Positions 12,927 through 14,049 of a stretch of DNA of 14,049 nucleotides are shown here, piece after piece (within the stretch, counting starts at the first letter, position 1; every line of letters begins with the position of its first letter). The notes under the pieces were generated by a model. That model made no database searches. It was given only the letters and a program-made list of their open reading frames with translations, and was not told the origin of the DNA. Origin of the DNA: an uncultured delta proteobacterium (lineage in GTDB: Bacteria; Myxococcota_A; Polyangia; Polyangiales; Polyangiaceae). The DNA is taken from contig CAITLX010000713.1 in NCBI GenBank assembly GCA_903893335.1, positions 1 through 14,049 of the forward strand, read 5' to 3'. Position numbers and translations under genes: made by a program.

Positions 12927-12930
12927 CCCG
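12841..12930. repeat. 30-bp tandem repeat, three copies, in the ATP-grasp N-terminus
   Basis: Units at 12841-12870, 12871-12900 and 12901-12930. The first two differ at two bases; the third diverges in its last ten bases, where the ATG sits. Each unit keeps frame and encodes ten residues of the E-E-A-Q-A-K/R-R-S-Q-L type. Copy number is expected to be changeable by slippage without breaking the gene. Confidence 0.95.
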
Positions 12931-12988
12931 TGGTCCTCTGCTGGCTGCTGGGCGCGCCCCGCGCGCGCCGCGTGTTCGCTCCACCGAA

Positions 12989-13019
12989 CGATCACGTCGC
13001 CATTCATCGCGACGTATCG
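12989..13019. promoter_or_regulatory. Dyad between ATP-grasp operon and ccmB, possible operator
   Basis: ACGTCGC (12994-13000) and GCGACGT (13009-13015) are perfect seven-base arms around CATTCATC; CGAT and ATCG extend the arms with one bulged C at 12993. It lies in the 120-base gap between divergent genes. TATCGT (13015-13020), a possible -10 for ccmB, overlaps the right arm, so a bound regulator could block ccmB. A smaller dyad, GTTCG and CGAAC, lies at 12974-12989. Confidence 0.4.
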
Positions 13020-13046
13020 TGCGACGATCGAGGGGTCAAGGTCGTC

Positions 13047-13772
13047 GTGAACGAAACGCACACCGCCACCATCACCACCACCGCGCGCCGCGCGCCGTCG
13101 TGGGTCGCACAGGTCCTCGTCGTCGCCGGCAAGGACGTCGCCATCGAGCTCGCGACCGGCGAGGTCGTCGCCACCAGCGGCTTCTTCGCGGTCCTGGTCG
13201 TGGTGCTCGCGTCGCTCGCGTTCTACGCAGGCCCCGAGGCGCCCGAGCGCGTCGCGCCGGGCGTCATCTGGCTCAGCGTGGCGTTCGCCGCGGTGCTCGC
13301 GCTCTCGCGCGCCTGGGCCCGCGAGCGCGAGGAGCGCGCGTTCGAGGGGCTCGTCGTCTCGCCGATCTCGCGCAGCGCGCTGTTCGCGGGCAAGGCCATC
13401 GGCGTCATGGCCTTCACGCTGGTGGTCGAGGCCATGGTCATTCCCCTGACCGCGCTGCTCTTCGGCTTCGATCTCGTCAAGTTCGCCCCGGCGCTGGCGC
13501 TGTTCGCGGTGCTCGCGGCCATCGGCATCGCGGCGACCGGCACGCTGTTCGGCGTGATGACGGTGCGCACGCGGGCGCGCGACCTCGTGCTCGCCGCGGT
13601 GCTCCTGCCGCTGCTCGCCCCGACGCTCGGCACCGCGGTCGCGGCGACGCGCGAGCTGTTCGGGGGCGTGCCGCTGCACGACCTCGGCGACTACGTGCTC
13701 CTGCTGCTCGTGTTCGACGGCGTGTTCGTCATCGGAGGCATGGGCCTGTTCGGCGCGCTCATCGAGACGTGA
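13047..13772 (+). CDS. ccmB: Heme exporter subunit CcmB
   Basis: 241 residues from GTG 13047. CcmB is the membrane permease of the CcmAB ABC complex, which in cytochrome c maturation system I drives release of heme-loaded CcmE in the inner membrane. Six hydrophobic segments are visible (about 45-62, 72-88, 114-137, 146-169, 180-200, 216-238). The family block VAPGVIWLSVAFAAVLALSRAWAREREERAFEGLVVSPISRSALFAGKAI (69-118) is well kept, including the cytoplasmic amphipathic stretch rich in Arg/Glu. The length is slightly above the usual 220 because of a Thr-rich N-terminus, so the true start may lie a little further in. The gene stands alone: no ccmA or ccmC follows, since the next gene is on the other strand and overlaps its last 14 bases. 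Confidence 0.88.
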   Translation: MNETHTATITTTARRAPSWVAQVLVVAGKDVAIELATGEVVATSGFFAVLVVVLASLAFYAGPEAPERVAPGVIWLSVAFAAVLALSRAWAREREERAFEGLVVSPISRSALFAGKAIGVMAFTLVVEAMVIPLTALLFGFDLVKFAPALALFAVLAAIGIAATGTLFGVMTVRTRARDLVLAAVLLPLLAPTLGTAVAATRELFGGVPLHDLGDYVLLLLVFDGVFVIGGMGLFGALIET

Positions 13773-14049
13773 CGACGGCTGCGGCCACGCGCTCGGCCTG
13801 CGCCACGATCGCGTCGAGGTCCGAGCCCGTGCCCGCGACCTCGCCGGCGCAATAGACGCCCTCGCGCACGCGGCCGTCGCCGTCGGCGTGCGGCACGTAG
13901 CCCCCGCGCGCGAGGTCGAGCGAGGCGCGCGCGCCCGCCTGCACCGCGAGCTCGAACGCGGGCGCGCCCGGGACCTCGACGCACACGGCGTCCACGCGGT
14001 GCCGCTCGCCGCCAAGCTCGACGCCCCGCACGCGCGCCGCGCCGCGTAC
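13759..14049 (-). CDS. C-terminal part of an FAD/NAD(P)-dependent oxidoreductase (partial)
   Basis: The last 96 codons of a gene that enters from the right edge; the frame is open to base 14049, so no start is given. Visible sequence: RVDAVCVEVPGAPAFELAVQAGA, LARGGYVPHADGDGRVREGVYCAGEVAG, then SDLDAIVAQAERVAAAVV. The pattern D-G-x-G-x-V-x-x-G-V-Y-x-A-G-E-V-A-G followed by an alpha helix is the FAD-binding end of pyridine nucleotide-disulfide oxidoreductases, closest in feel to the sarcosine-oxidase-alpha and hydrogen-cyanide-synthase-like branch. Electron donor and substrate cannot be read from this fragment. Its stop codon lies inside ccmB, giving a 14-base tail-to-tail overlap. Confidence 0.75.
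   Translation of the reverse strand, partial: VRGAARVRGVELGGERHRVDAVCVEVPGAPAFELAVQAGARASLDLARGGYVPHADGDGRVREGVYCAGEVAGTGSDLDAIVAQAERVAAAVVTSR

Noticed and set aside
11766..14015. 749-codon minus-strand frame suggesting a much larger ATP-grasp protein
   Set aside because: Everything before ATG 12926 is the reverse shadow of ccmB; a Shine-Dalgarno stands before 12926.
1..14049. tRNA, rRNA, riboswitch or small RNA genes
   Set aside because: The short gaps between genes show no cloverleaf, rRNA or known riboswitch pattern that I could recognise by eye.

Overview
The window is very GC-rich, with codons almost always ending in G or C. It is gene-dense chromosomal DNA without phage, CRISPR or complete transposon signatures. 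The mix of families points to a myxobacterium, most likely of the Polyangia/Sandaracinus type: a MerR-type DNA-binding domain fused to TPRs, a histone-H1-like Lys/Ala-rich protein, Ala-rich secreted lipoproteins, a PNGase F-like protein, and a DUF2505 protein beside a GNAT and an ATP-grasp enzyme. This placement is inference from gene content, not from a marker gene.

Layout. 1-140 is the start of a small helix-turn-helix protein of transposase-accessory type, cut by the window edge. 247-1059 is a probable outer-membrane protein, convergent with the MerR-TPR regulator (1084-2094), which lies downstream of an unrecognised protein (2186-2662). A divergent unknown small gene (2785-3129) faces a rhodanese/E1-like sulfur-carrier adenylyltransferase (3152-4312). 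Next comes an aldo/keto reductase broken by a one-base frameshift (4406-5526). Divergent from it is a lipoprotein esterase (5578-6354). A GNAT acetyltransferase (6424-7002) lies downstream of a membrane-anchored endonuclease/exonuclease/phosphatase-fold protein (7052-8116). Then, on the plus strand, come a two-repeat histone-like protein (8216-8713), pyruvoyl-dependent arginine decarboxylase (8837-9454) and a PNGase F-like lipoprotein (9612-10745). A compact minus-strand operon follows, reading ATP-grasp ligase (12926 to 11766), GNAT (11803 to 11318), DUF2505 protein (11308 to 10799). The window ends with ccmB (13047-13772), which overlaps the tail of a FAD-dependent oxidoreductase running off the right edge. 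No stretch longer than about 130 bases lacks a gene.

How the genes work together. Most neighbours look like unlinked housekeeping or accessory functions. The clearest functional unit is the ATP-grasp/GNAT/DUF2505 operon, whose first two genes overlap by 38 bases; it could make and acetylate an amide-bonded small molecule or peptide, but the substrate is unknown. CcmB implies cytochrome c maturation, and the arginine decarboxylase implies agmatine/polyamine synthesis.

The most unusual features are not genes. (1) In three separate genes (GNAT at 6424, arginine decarboxylase, PNGase F-like) the last coding bases with the stop codon are tandemly repeated just past the stop, with periods of 34, 28 and 31 bp. 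(2) A 30-bp, in-frame, three-copy repeat forms the first 30 residues of the ATP-grasp protein. (3) Several start codons sit 6-8 bases after a TAnnnT hexamer, as expected for leaderless transcripts. (4) Two reading-frame breaks would each be repaired by one extra base in a G/C run.
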